9,848 nt of DNA from an uncultured bacterium (GCA_937958665.1 CALGNM010000158.1:1-9848), one strand, 5' to 3'. Shown: positions 1-6,134, counted from the stretch's first letter. The notes: generated by a model not told the origin, from the letters alone. Program-made: numbers and translations.

Positions 1-44
1 CACCGAGATCTACACTCTTTCCCTACACGACGCTCTTCCGATCT
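1..44. other. Illumina P5 / read-1 adapter (non-biological)
   Basis: These 44 bases match the 3' part of the Illumina universal adapter, ending in the read-1 primer tail CTCTTCCGATCT. They are library sequence, not genome. The apparent TTG start codon at 44-46 of the first reading frame exists only because the last adapter base abuts the insert, so that start must not be used. The genuine insert begins at 45. Confidence 0.98.
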
Positions 45-679
45 TGGAGAACCGCTACCACGAGTACGGGGTCCTGCTTCACGAGACCGGACACGCCCTG
101 CATTCCAGCCTGCTAAACCCCCGGGAGTCCATATTGAATCTGGGGGTCAGCGGTATCATCGCCGAGGGGCTGGCCAACCTGTTCGGAGACTTCCTGTACC
201 ACCCCGCCTTCTTCAAGGGCATGTTTCCGGGGCAGGCCGAGGAGGCCGGCCGGCATTTTCAGGATTTGCGGCGTTGGGACCGGGCCTCCCGGATCGCGGC
301 CCTGCCCGGCATCCTGTTCGACCAGGCGCTTTATCGGGAGAAGATAGGCTCGTTGGACGACATCCACCAGCTGTACTGGAGGATCTACCAGGAGATTTTG
401 GGCCGCCGGCCCTACGCCGAAGAGCCGACCTGGGGCTTCCGCATCCACCACACCACCCATCCCATCTACCTCCACAACTACTTCATGGGTGACCTCAGCG
501 GGGACATGCTCAAGGCGGCCTTTCTGAATCGAACCGGGGCGGCCGAGGTGATGGACCGCCCCCGCGAGTTCGGTAAATTCATCCTGGACGAGGTGATAGC
601 CCCATCGGGGCTGTACACCTTCTCCCAGCTCTACCGCCGGATCAGCGGGGAGGATTTCTCTCTAAGCTACCTGGCCTAA
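45..679 (+). CDS. Zinc metallopeptidase, M3-like (gluzincin), C-terminal fragment
   Basis: This is the 3' part of a metallopeptidase; its 5' end is lost at the adapter junction. Counting from the first intact codon at 47, an HETGH motif lies at residues 12-16 and a glutamate in an IIAEGLA segment at residue 40. That is 24 residues after the second histidine, the spacing I recall for the third zinc ligand of M3 oligoendopeptidases. Near residues 134-145 a His/Tyr-rich stretch (HHTTHPIYLHNY) resembles the substrate-binding region of M3 enzymes. M3 peptidases are usually around 560-700 residues and cleave oligopeptides in the cytoplasm, so roughly two thirds is missing. There is no signal-peptide information because the N-terminus is absent. 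M2-like or another HEXXH family is the main alternative. The gene ends 44 bp before folC. Confidence 0.75.
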
Positions 680-723
680 GGGGACTTTCATATCATCAAT
701 CAGAAAATAATCAGGGCTGAAGC

Positions 724-2043
724 ATGACCTATCAGCAGGCGGTGGAATACCTGATGTCCTTCATGGACCGGGAGAGGGAGCCGGGCCAGAAGTATCACGA
801 GGAGGGCTACGATCTCCAGGGCTTCCGGGATTTTTTGGGCCGGCTGGGCAACCCCCAGAACTCCTTCAAGTCCATCCTGGTGGCCGGCACCAAGGGCAAG
901 GGATCGACCGCCGCCCTGATCGAGTCGGTGCTGAGACACCGCAAGCTGAAGACCGGCCTTTACACCTCGCCCCATCTGATCAGCTTCTGCGAGCGGATCA
1001 AGATCGACGGCAAGAACATCCTGGAGCGGGACTTTGCTCAGCGGCTGGAATGGCTGAAGCCGTTTCTGGAGAAGGAACGGGAGGAGGGACGCCAAAGGAC
1101 TGTGTTCGAAGTCCTGACCGCCATGGCTTTCCTGTATTTTCAGGAGGTGGGCACCGAGTGGGCGGTGCTGGAGGTCGGGGTGGGAGGGCGGCTGGACTGC
1201 ACCAATGTGGCCAACCCCCGGGTGGCGGTGATCACCAGCATCAGTTTGGACCACACCGAGATACTGGGAAGTACGGTGGCCCAGATCGCATCCGAAAAGG
1301 CGGGCATCATCCGCCAGGACGCCCTGGTGGTGACCGCCCCCCAGGCTCCGGAGGCCCTGAAAGTGATTCTGAAGCGTTGCCAGGACTCCCTGGCCCGTCT
1401 GTTCCAGGTGGGACGGGACGTGGGCTTTCGGGTGGTGGATCGCAACTCATCGGGGCTGACCATCGATCTGGCCGGGTCCTTCGGATCGCTGACCAACCTG
1501 GAGGTGGGGCTGCCGGGCGATTTTCAGGCCGAGAACGCCGCGGTGGCCTTCGCCGCCCTGCGCAGCCTGCAGTACCGCAACCTGATGTTGAGCGACGGCG
1601 AGATCCGGGCCGGGTTCCGATCGGTCAGCTGGCCGGGCAGGATGCAGCAGGTCTCCCGGGAGCCGCTGGTGATAGTGGACGGGGCCCACAACGGGCATTC
1701 AGCCAGCCGGCTGGCCGAGGCCCTGGACAAGGCCTACCCGGGGGTGGGCCGGGTGCTGGTGCTGGGGATCTCGGCCAACAAGGACATCGGGGCCATCGTC
1801 GACGGGTTGGCCCCGGGCTGCCGGGCGGTGGTGGCCACTAAGGCCCGTCATTCCCGGGCGGCCGACCCCGGGCTGATCAAGGAGCAGGCCGCCCGCCACG
1901 GGGCGGCGGTGATTATAACCGGCAGCCTGGCCGAGGCCCTGGACCGGGCCAAACAATTGGCCACCATCAACGACCTGATCGTGGTCACCGGCTCGCTGTT
2001 TCTGGCTGGGGAGGCCTTGGAGATCTACGGGGCCAAGGCGTAG
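724..2043 (+). CDS. folC: Bifunctional folylpolyglutamate synthase / dihydrofolate synthase
   Basis: A 439-residue Mur-ligase-family enzyme of normal FolC length. It adds L-glutamate to dihydropteroate and/or to reduced folates using ATP, in the cytoplasm. Visible hallmarks in order are the P-loop GTKGKGST (residues 55-62), TSPHL (81-85), LEVGVGGRLDCTN (149-161, the classic FolC signature with Cys in place of the common Ala) and DGAHN (319-323) in the C-terminal ligase domain. The ATG at 724 has an AGGG ribosome-binding site 7 bp upstream. The 44-bp gap to the preceding peptidase shows no terminator, so co-transcription is plausible. Sequence alone does not say whether both activities are present. 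Family assignment is very secure. Confidence 0.96.
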   Translation: MTYQQAVEYLMSFMDREREPGQKYHEEGYDLQGFRDFLGRLGNPQNSFKSILVAGTKGKGSTAALIESVLRHRKLKTGLYTSPHLISFCERIKIDGKNILERDFAQRLEWLKPFLEKEREEGRQRTVFEVLTAMAFLYFQEVGTEWAVLEVGVGGRLDCTNVANPRVAVITSISLDHTEILGSTVAQIASEKAGIIRQDALVVTAPQAPEALKVILKRCQDSLARLFQVGRDVGFRVVDRNSSGLTIDLAGSFGSLTNLEVGLPGDFQAENAAVAFAALRSLQYRNLMLSDGEIRAGFRSVSWPGRMQQVSREPLVIVDGAHNGHSASRLAEALDKAYPGVGRVLVLGISANKDIGAIVDGLAPGCRAVVATKARHSRAADPGLIKEQAARHGAAVIITGSLAEALDRAKQLATINDLIVVTGSLFLAGEALEIYGAKA

Positions 2044-2138
2044 GTGATAGAAATCGGTTGTGGCATGGGTGAGCCGAAAATATGATCCAGGAAATCAGCG
2101 TTACCAGTTGTCAGAATAAACCAACCGGGGAGATAGCT

Positions 2139-2684
2139 ATGGACAGGCAACAGGCCAAGGCCCTGATGGAGCAGACCATATCCAACACTAACCTGCAGAA
2201 GCACATGCTGGCTGCCGAGGCCTGCATGCGGGGGCTGGCGGGGCACTTCGGGGAGGATGACGACAAGTGGGGCTTGGCCGGGCTGCTGCACGACCTGGAC
2301 TACGACCAGACGGCTGAAGATTTCCCCAACCATGGCCTGGTCACCGCCAAGATGCTGGAGGGCAAGGGTCTCTCCGAAGATATCATCTATGCCATCAAGG
2401 CCCACCCGGGGCATGTGGAGGCCAAGAGCAAGATGGACTTCGCCCTGTACGCGGTGGACCCCCTGACCGGGCTGATCGTGGCGGCGGCCCTGATGCACCC
2501 TTCCAAAAAGCTGGCCAACGTGGACGTGCCGTTCATCATGAAGCGCTACAAGGAAAAGCGGTTTGCGGCCGGTGCCAACCGGGAGCAGATACAGACCTGC
2601 GATAGGCTGGGGCTGTCGTTGGAGGATTTCATAGGCAAATGCCTGACAGCCATGAAAAATATCTCTGATGACTTGGGGCTGTAA
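2139..2684 (+). CDS. HD-domain protein, putative phosphohydrolase
   Basis: A 181-residue HD-superfamily protein of the short, single-domain HDIG-like type found widely in bacteria and still without a defined substrate. Metal-binding candidates in order are H22 (in LQKHML), the H51-D52 doublet (GLLHDLDYD), H89 (IKAHPGH) and D107 (YAVDPLTG), so the HD set looks intact. A conserved-looking C-terminal part includes HPSKKLANV. I chose ATG 2139 because GGGGAG lies at a good distance upstream and because homologues I recall start close to this point. An in-frame ATG at 2082 would add 19 poorly conserved-looking residues. It lies 95 bp after folC and 35 bp before the carbonic anhydrase-like gene. Hydrolysis of a phosphate or nucleotide ester is a family inference only. 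Confidence 0.85.
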   Translation: MDRQQAKALMEQTISNTNLQKHMLAAEACMRGLAGHFGEDDDKWGLAGLLHDLDYDQTAEDFPNHGLVTAKMLEGKGLSEDIIYAIKAHPGHVEAKSKMDFALYAVDPLTGLIVAAALMHPSKKLANVDVPFIMKRYKEKRFAAGANREQIQTCDRLGLSLEDFIGKCLTAMKNISDDLGL

Positions 2685-2719
2685 ATATTTCCGAAAACAT
2701 CAGCATGGGGGCGACAAAA

Positions 2720-3238
2720 ATGATAAAAACATTTAAAAACAAATCTCCCAAGATAGACCAGTCGGCCTTGGTGGCCGAGAACGCGGTCATCATCGGCGAC
2801 GTGGAGATCGGGCCAAGGTCCAGCGTCTGGTACGGGGTTGCCATTCGGGCCGACATCAACCATGTCCGGATCGGGGCCGAGACCAACATTCAGGAGAACA
2901 CCGTCATCCACGTGGACCTCAACGACCGGGGGCTGGGCGACTGTGCTACCATCATCGGCGACCGGGTGACCGTGGGGCACGGTGCCATCCTGCATGGCTG
3001 CAAGATAGAGGACGACTGCCTGATAGGCATGGGGGCCACGGTGCTGTCCGGTGCTAGGATAGGGGCCGGCTCGGTGGTCGCGGCCGGGGCGCTGGTCAAG
3101 GAAGGCCAGCAGATCCCGCCCCGCTCCATGGTAATGGGCATGCCGGCCGAGGTCAAACGCCAGCTACCGGAGGAGGCCGTCGAAAAGATCCGCCTCAGCG
3201 CCCAGCATTATGTGGATCTGGCCGGGGAATATAAGTAA
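2720..3238 (+). CDS. Gamma-class carbonic anhydrase family protein
   Basis: A 172-residue left-handed parallel beta-helix protein built from hexapeptide repeats (runs such as VIIGDVEIG and ATVLSGARIGAGSVV). The three zinc-ligand histidines of gamma carbonic anhydrases are all present: H64 (VIHVD), H87 and H92 (VGHGAILHGC). The family (YrdA/PaaY/CaiE-like) forms trimers with metal sites at subunit interfaces, and some members hydrate CO2. The acidic loop of the archaeal enzyme Cam is not evident, so activity cannot be assumed. ATG 2720 was chosen because the GGGG run just upstream then serves as ribosome-binding site. ATG 2705 would use that same run as coding sequence and add five residues. 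It follows the HD gene closely and probably shares its transcript. Confidence 0.92.
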   Translation: MIKTFKNKSPKIDQSALVAENAVIIGDVEIGPRSSVWYGVAIRADINHVRIGAETNIQENTVIHVDLNDRGLGDCATIIGDRVTVGHGAILHGCKIEDDCLIGMGATVLSGARIGAGSVVAAGALVKEGQQIPPRSMVMGMPAEVKRQLPEEAVEKIRLSAQHYVDLAGEYK

Positions 3239-3376
3239 GCACCATTATAATCATCCCCGCTTAAAGCGCGAAACAACACAAAGGTATTGACTTACGATTT
3301 TATTTGTTCAATCAGAATAATTTTGTGATTTTTGCGTATTTCGCGGGGAATAAATGTAAAATTGGGTTGAACACAA
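3239..3376 (+). promoter_or_regulatory. AT-rich intergenic region, putative ftsX promoter region
   Basis: A 138-bp gap, clearly AT-richer than the flanking genes. A TTGACT hexamer at 3287-3292 is a good -35 candidate, but no convincing -10 sits 16-18 bp downstream. A TATAAT at 3246-3251 lacks a -35. A 7-bp inverted repeat (TCCCCGC at 3254-3260, GCGGGGA at 3343-3349) brackets the AT-rich core. I see no T-tract terminator and no credible small ORF. It likely separates transcription of ftsX from the genes upstream, but the exact promoter is unresolved. Confidence 0.4.
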
Positions 3377-4258
3377 ATGCGGCTTAACTACTACTGGCGG
3401 GAAGCCCTGGCGGGATTAAGCCGGGCCAAGCTGATGACCTTTCTTTCGGTGTCCAGCATCACCGCCGCCCTGTTCATCCTGGGCTCTTTCCTGCTGGTGA
3501 CCTTCAATTTCCAGCGGGCCATCGGGCAGATCCGGGGCAAGTTCGAGGTCCAGGTCTTCCTGCGGGACAACGTGTCCGGGCCCCAGGCTTTGGTGGTCGG
3601 CAGCCGATTAAGGGACATCCCCGGGGTGATGGAGACCGAGTATCTGTCCAAGGCCGACGCCTTAAAACAGTTCCGGGAGGAGTTGGCCGACAAGGCCGAC
3701 CTGCTGAACGCCTTGGAGACCAACCCCCTGCCCCAGTCCTTCCGGGTCAGGATGAAGCCGGATTTTCGCAATCCCGAGGCCATTGCCGCCGCCGCCGAAC
3801 AGGCCGCCAGGATAGCCGGGGTGGAGGACGTGGAATACGGCAAGGCCTGGCTGGGGCGCCTGTACCGGGTGGTCAGGCTGCTGCTGATCATCGATTTCTC
3901 GCTGCTGGTCATCGTCAGCCTGGCGGCGGTGATGGTGGTGTTCAACACCATCCAGCTGACCCTCTATGCCAGGCGTCAGGCCATCGAGATCATGAAGCTG
4001 GTGGGGGCCGACGGGGGCCACATCCGCCGGCCCTTCCTGCTGGAGGGGATGCTCCAGGGGCTGGCCGGGAGTTTTCTGGGTTTGTTGCTGCTGTATCTGG
4101 CCTACCGGCTGTTGTCATCCCATTTCGAGATGTTCGGCTTTTTCACCGGTCGCCAGCTGGCGGCCCTGCTGGGGTTCGGGGTATTTCTGGGGGGCCTGGG
4201 CAGCTTTGTGGCGGTCCAGAGGTTCCTGTTCCGGACCACCCAGCCGGGGAATCCCTGA
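3377..4258 (+). CDS. ftsX: Cell division protein FtsX, ABC-type permease subunit
   Basis: A 293-residue integral membrane protein with FtsX architecture. There is a short cytoplasmic N-terminus and TM1 (about 19-43), then a roughly 120-residue extracytoplasmic domain (about 46-163) containing the family-typical YLSKADALKQFREE and NPLPQSFRV segments. TM2 (167-190), TM3 (225-246) and TM4 (260-281) follow. The cytoplasmic loop EIMKLVGADGGHIRRPF (about 204-220) matches the coupling region that contacts the ATPase FtsE. FtsEX normally relays ATP hydrolysis to cell-wall hydrolases at the division site. ftsE is usually directly upstream, but here the neighbour is a carbonic anhydrase-like gene, so FtsE must be encoded elsewhere. 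The ATG has only a weak upstream purine match. Identification is secure. Confidence 0.95.
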   Translation: MRLNYYWREALAGLSRAKLMTFLSVSSITAALFILGSFLLVTFNFQRAIGQIRGKFEVQVFLRDNVSGPQALVVGSRLRDIPGVMETEYLSKADALKQFREELADKADLLNALETNPLPQSFRVRMKPDFRNPEAIAAAAEQAARIAGVEDVEYGKAWLGRLYRVVRLLLIIDFSLLVIVSLAAVMVVFNTIQLTLYARRQAIEIMKLVGADGGHIRRPFLLEGMLQGLAGSFLGLLLLYLAYRLLSSHFEMFGFFTGRQLAALLGFGVFLGGLGSFVAVQRFLFRTTQPGNP

Positions 4259-4268
4259 AAAATTGCCC

Positions 4269-4297
4269 TTTACTTTTTTCGGTTCAGATTGTATAAT
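4269..4297 (+). promoter_or_regulatory. Sigma-70-type promoter of tRNA-Val
   Basis: TTTACT at 4269-4274 (-35, 4 of 6 consensus) and a perfect TATAAT at 4292-4297 (-10) are separated by exactly 17 bp. Transcription would begin near 4304, leaving about 14 nt of 5' leader before the mature tRNA at 4318. That leader would be removed by RNase P, whose RNA is encoded at 6160-6548. Confidence 0.85.
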
Positions 4298-4317
4298 TAG
4301 CCGCAGAGATGAAATGG

Positions 4318-4396
4318 GGGCGGTTAGCTCAGTTTTGGTTAGAGCGCATGCTTGACATGCATGAGGTCACAGGTTCAAGTCCTGTACCGCCCACCA
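4318..4396 (+). tRNA. tRNA-Val (anticodon GAC), CCA encoded
   Basis: A complete cloverleaf reads directly from the sequence. The acceptor stem is GGGCGGT (4318-4324) with ACCGCCC (4386-4392). The D stem is GCTC/GAGC with an 11-nt loop, two T longer than the common valine form. The anticodon stem is CATGC/GCATG with loop TTGACAT, placing GAC at 4354-4356. The variable loop is AGGTC, and the T arm is ACAGG-TTCAAGT-CCTGT. Discriminator A is followed by an encoded CCA (4394-4396). All stems are fully Watson-Crick paired. It decodes GUC and GUU. It is a single-gene transcript bounded by its own promoter and terminator. Confidence 0.98.
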
Positions 4397-4401
4397 TAGA
4401 G

Positions 4402-4449
4402 GATTTGGGGTTATGGATATATCCATAACCCCAAATCTATTTAATTTTG
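4402..4449 (+). terminator. Intrinsic terminator with 36-bp perfect palindrome
   Basis: Positions 4402-4437 form a perfect palindrome, each arm 18 bp, with no mismatch. As RNA this is a stem of about 16 bp with a tight loop, followed by a T-rich tract (TATTTAATTTT). It starts 6 bp after the tRNA CCA end and terminates tRNA-Val transcription. The reverse strand lacks a T-tract after the hairpin, so it looks one-directional. Confidence 0.88.
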
Positions 4450-4456
4450 GGAATGG

Positions 4457-4494
4457 GGATAGCCATCGTTCGATGTGCCTCGGGCGGGCTATCC
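4457..4494. repeat. Dyad element with nested short hairpins
   Basis: GGATAGCC at 4457-4464 pairs with GGCTATCC at 4487-4494. Between the arms lie two smaller dyads: ATCG-TT-CGAT (4465-4474) and GCC-TCG-GGC (4477-4485). Drawn as nucleic acid this gives a three-way-junction-like fold of 38 nt. No T-tract follows, so it is not an intrinsic terminator, and it lies upstream of the promoter at 4547 and therefore outside that transcript. It could be a protein-binding site, a degenerate repeat, or chance in GC-rich DNA. Confidence 0.4.
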
Positions 4495-4504
4495 ATCATG
4501 GCGG

Positions 4505-4540
4505 GCAACCATTTGGTTTTACATCCCTTCCGCAACCATT
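4505..4540 (+). promoter_or_regulatory. 9-bp direct repeats upstream of promoter, possible operator
   Basis: GCAACCATT occurs at 4505-4513 and again at 4532-4540, start-to-start distance 27 bp. The second copy ends 6 bp before the -35 hexamer at 4547. The first copy is also part of an AACCA/TGGTT dyad (4507-4518). In addition GGCGGG (4500-4505) is complementary to CCCGCC (4554-4559). The placement suits an activator or repressor site, but no regulator is identifiable. Confidence 0.35.
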
Positions 4541-4546
4541 ATTTGA

Positions 4547-4576
4547 TTGACAACCCGCCGGCAATAGTGTTAAAAT
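4547..4576 (+). promoter_or_regulatory. Strong sigma-70-type promoter for leader RNA / zinc-ribbon operon
   Basis: A perfect TTGACA at 4547-4552 and TAAAAT at 4571-4576 (5 of 6) are separated by 18 bp. Transcription should start near 4583, about 164 nt before the GTG start of the zinc-ribbon gene. This is one of the two best promoters in the window, the other being that of tRNA-Val. Confidence 0.8.
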
Positions 4577-4582
4577 GAAAGA

Positions 4583-4746
4583 CTAATCCAAAGGCGGTGA
4601 AGAACGATGCCATCAGCAGATACAGAGCCCATGGGCCGGGAAACCGGGAGCATAAATGCCGCACCCCATCGGGGAGCCGGCACAGCCTGGTGCGTTTCCC
4701 GCCTAAGGGAAACGCATTTTTTAATTGGCATCAGGGAGGGCCGGCC
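4583..4746 (+). ncRNA. Structured leader RNA or small RNA of unknown family
   Basis: This is the region between the strong promoter and the zinc-ribbon start codon. It contains a palindrome GCCCATGGGC (4627-4636), a CCGG-GAAA-CCGG tetraloop hairpin (4636-4647), GCA/TGC (4650-4659), CCCC-ATC-GGGG (4664-4674) and the terminator hairpin at 4691-4716. CGCACC (4660-4665) is complementary to GGTGCG (4689-4694). That pairing would overlap the 5' arm of the terminator stem, so the two folds exclude each other as in an attenuator. An open frame starting at GTG 4597 runs through into the zinc-ribbon gene, but its composition and passage through the terminator argue against coding. I compared it from memory with SRP, 6S, TPP, cobalamin, c-di-GMP, glycine, THF and ZTP motifs and found no match. 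It may be a riboswitch-like attenuator or a stand-alone RNA of about 140 nt. Confidence 0.55.
4691..4722 (+). terminator. Intrinsic terminator inside the leader of the zinc-ribbon gene
   Basis: A 10-bp perfect stem, TGCGTTTCCC (4691-4700) with GGGAAACGCA (4707-4716), has a 6-nt loop and is followed at once by six T (4717-4722). This is a canonical rho-independent terminator. It lies only 10 bp before the AGGGAGG ribosome-binding site of the next gene, so termination here would block that operon unless relieved. Confidence 0.88.
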
Positions 4747-5484
4747 GTGAGGGAGACCCTGCTGGCCATTCACCGCATCCAGCAACTGGATGACCGCCGC
4801 CGGGCCTGCCGGGAGCGGCTGGAGCAGTTTCCGTTTGAAGCCGCCCGGATGGAGGAGCAGCTCAGGGAATCAAGGGCCGCCCTGGACCAGGTCCAGGCGA
4901 GGCAGGCCGAACTTGCCAAGGAAAAACGCACCCTGGAGCAGGAGGTGGAGAGGATAAATACCGACATCAGGAAGCATCAGGCACAACTGCTGTCGGTTAA
5001 GACCAACCGGGAATACTCGGCCATGTTGCACGAGATAGAGCAGGAGAAGTCAAAGGTATCGGAGGCCGAGGAGAAGATCCTGCTGGCCATGGAAGCGATG
5101 GATGAGTTGTCCGCAGCCGAGGCCAGGGAGAAGGAGGCCTTCGGCCGGTGCCAGAAGGAAAACCAGGCCGGACGGCAGGAGCTGGAAAGACAGGCCGCCG
5201 AGGCCCGGACCCTGGCCGATCGGCTGGCCGGGGACAGAGAGGAGGCCATCAAGGCTTTGCCCAGGGAGGTGCTGGCGCTGTACGAGCGGGTGGGCAAGGC
5301 CCGGAACGGAGTGGCAGCGGCGGTGGTCAAGAACGGCTCCTGCGGCGGATGCTATGGTAATCTGCCCACCCAGTTGCTGAACCGGGTCAGGGGCATGGAC
5401 CAGATAATTACCTGTGAAAACTGCGGCCGGATTTTGATCTGGCAGGAGCCAGGGCAACAGAATAAAGGAGAGTCGGGGATATGA
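4747..5484 (+). CDS. C4-type zinc-ribbon coiled-coil protein (COG1579/DUF164-like)
   Basis: A 245-residue protein. Residues about 10-190 are highly charged, Glu/Lys/Arg/Gln-rich and heptad-like, predicting a long coiled-coil hairpin. A C-terminal zinc ribbon has cysteines C199, C202, C223 and C226 (CGGC and CENC pairs 24 residues apart). This matches the conserved bacterial COG1579 family, thought from its fold to bind nucleic acid or protein; its molecular role is not established. I chose GTG 4747 because AGGGAGG (4733-4739) precedes it by 7 bp and because the family's usual N-terminus (VRETLLAIHRIQQLD) begins here. A longer frame from GTG 4597 would cross the intrinsic terminator. Its stop overlaps the RNase HI start as ATGA, implying translational coupling. 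Confidence 0.9.
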   Translation: MRETLLAIHRIQQLDDRRRACRERLEQFPFEAARMEEQLRESRAALDQVQARQAELAKEKRTLEQEVERINTDIRKHQAQLLSVKTNREYSAMLHEIEQEKSKVSEAEEKILLAMEAMDELSAAEAREKEAFGRCQKENQAGRQELERQAAEARTLADRLAGDREEAIKALPREVLALYERVGKARNGVAAAVVKNGSCGGCYGNLPTQLLNRVRGMDQIITCENCGRILIWQEPGQQNKGESGI

Positions 5485-6062
5485 CCAAGGACCAGATACA
5501 CTCCAAACTTTCCACCGTCCTGAGACGGGTGGCGGCCGGGCACCGGATGGAGGACGTCTCCGAATCGATGGGTTGCACCAAGGAGACCCTCAAGGAGGCC
5601 CTGCTGGCTTTGGCTGACAAGATAGATGCAGATTTTGGCGAGTCCCGGGCCGTGTTGGCCATAGATGGGGCGGCCCGGGGAAATCCCGGACCGGCCGGGG
5701 CCGGTGCGGCCCTGTTGGACAACCAGGGCAATACCATGGCCGAGGTCGGGCGTTTTCTGGGAAAGGCCACCAACAACGAGGCTGAATACCAGGCCTTGAT
5801 GCTGGGGCTGAACCTGGCCCTGGAGAGGGGATTCTCCCGGTTGTCGATAAATACCGACAGCGAGCTGCTGGCCAACCAGCTCAACGGTAGCTACCGGGTC
5901 AAGGAGCCCCGGCTGAAGAAACTGTTCTCCGAGGCCCATCAGTTGCTGGGCAGATTCGAGAAATGGGAGATCAGGGCGGTGCCTCGGGAGCAAAACCGCT
6001 TGGCCGACCGGCTGGCCAATTTGGCTATCGATAAGGAGGCCGGGGAGGGAGGGAAGAAATAA
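5481..6062 (+). CDS. RNase HI-family protein with N-terminal extension
   Basis: A 193-residue protein. Residues about 58-190 form an RNase HI domain, which cuts the RNA strand of RNA-DNA hybrids with two metal ions. The four acidic residues are all visible: D62 (IDGAARGNPGP), E102 (TNNEAEYQAL), D126 (NTDSELL) and D176 (NRLADRLAN), so it should be active. The short, E. coli-like basic handle appears reduced, as in the Bacillus/archaeal RNase HI-like subgroup. Residues 1-55 are extra: an Arg/Lys/Glu-rich helical stretch with a helix-turn-helix-like segment (about 21-43, MEDVSESMGCTKETLKEAL) that is not the usual RNase H hybrid-binding domain. It starts inside the stop of the zinc-ribbon gene (ATGA overlap). 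Removal of hybrids or primers beside recJ is plausible. Confidence 0.9.
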   Translation: MTKDQIHSKLSTVLRRVAAGHRMEDVSESMGCTKETLKEALLALADKIDADFGESRAVLAIDGAARGNPGPAGAGAALLDNQGNTMAEVGRFLGKATNNEAEYQALMLGLNLALERGFSRLSINTDSELLANQLNGSYRVKEPRLKKLFSEAHQLLGRFEKWEIRAVPREQNRLADRLANLAIDKEAGEGGKK

Positions 6063-6099
6063 ATGCCGGTCCGGAGAGGCCAAGCTGCTATTCGGGGCT

Positions 6100-6134
6100 G
6101 GCCGGCGATGACCGGCCCTGTTTCCCTTGTTTCA
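6100..6134 (+). terminator. GC hairpin after the RNase HI gene, weak terminator candidate
   Basis: GGCCGG (6100-6105) and CCGGCC (6112-6117) form a 6-bp stem with a 6-nt loop, followed by an interrupted T/C tract (CTGTTTCCCTTGTTT). It lies 38 bp after the RNase HI stop and about 43 bp before rnpB. The T-tract is poor, so termination may be partial. Confidence 0.4.

Noticed and set aside
3254-3349. Inverted repeat TCCCCGC/GCGGGGA as a mobile-element terminal repeat
   Set aside because: Only 7 bp, 82 bp apart, with no transposase or target duplication; could be chance or a regulatory site.
4390-4440. Integration (att) site at the tRNA-Val 3' end
   Set aside because: There is no duplicated tRNA 3' segment, integrase gene or foreign-looking cargo. 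The palindrome is better explained as a terminator.
4583-4722. Leader RNA as SRP (4.5S) or 6S RNA
   Set aside because: No GGAAGGAAGCAGC-type SRP apical motif and no 6S-like long open-bubble duplex can be drawn.
4597-4746. In-frame N-terminal extension of the zinc-ribbon protein from GTG 4597
   Set aside because: It would translate through a perfect intrinsic terminator, has a composition unlike the family, and a much better ribosome-binding site precedes GTG 4747.
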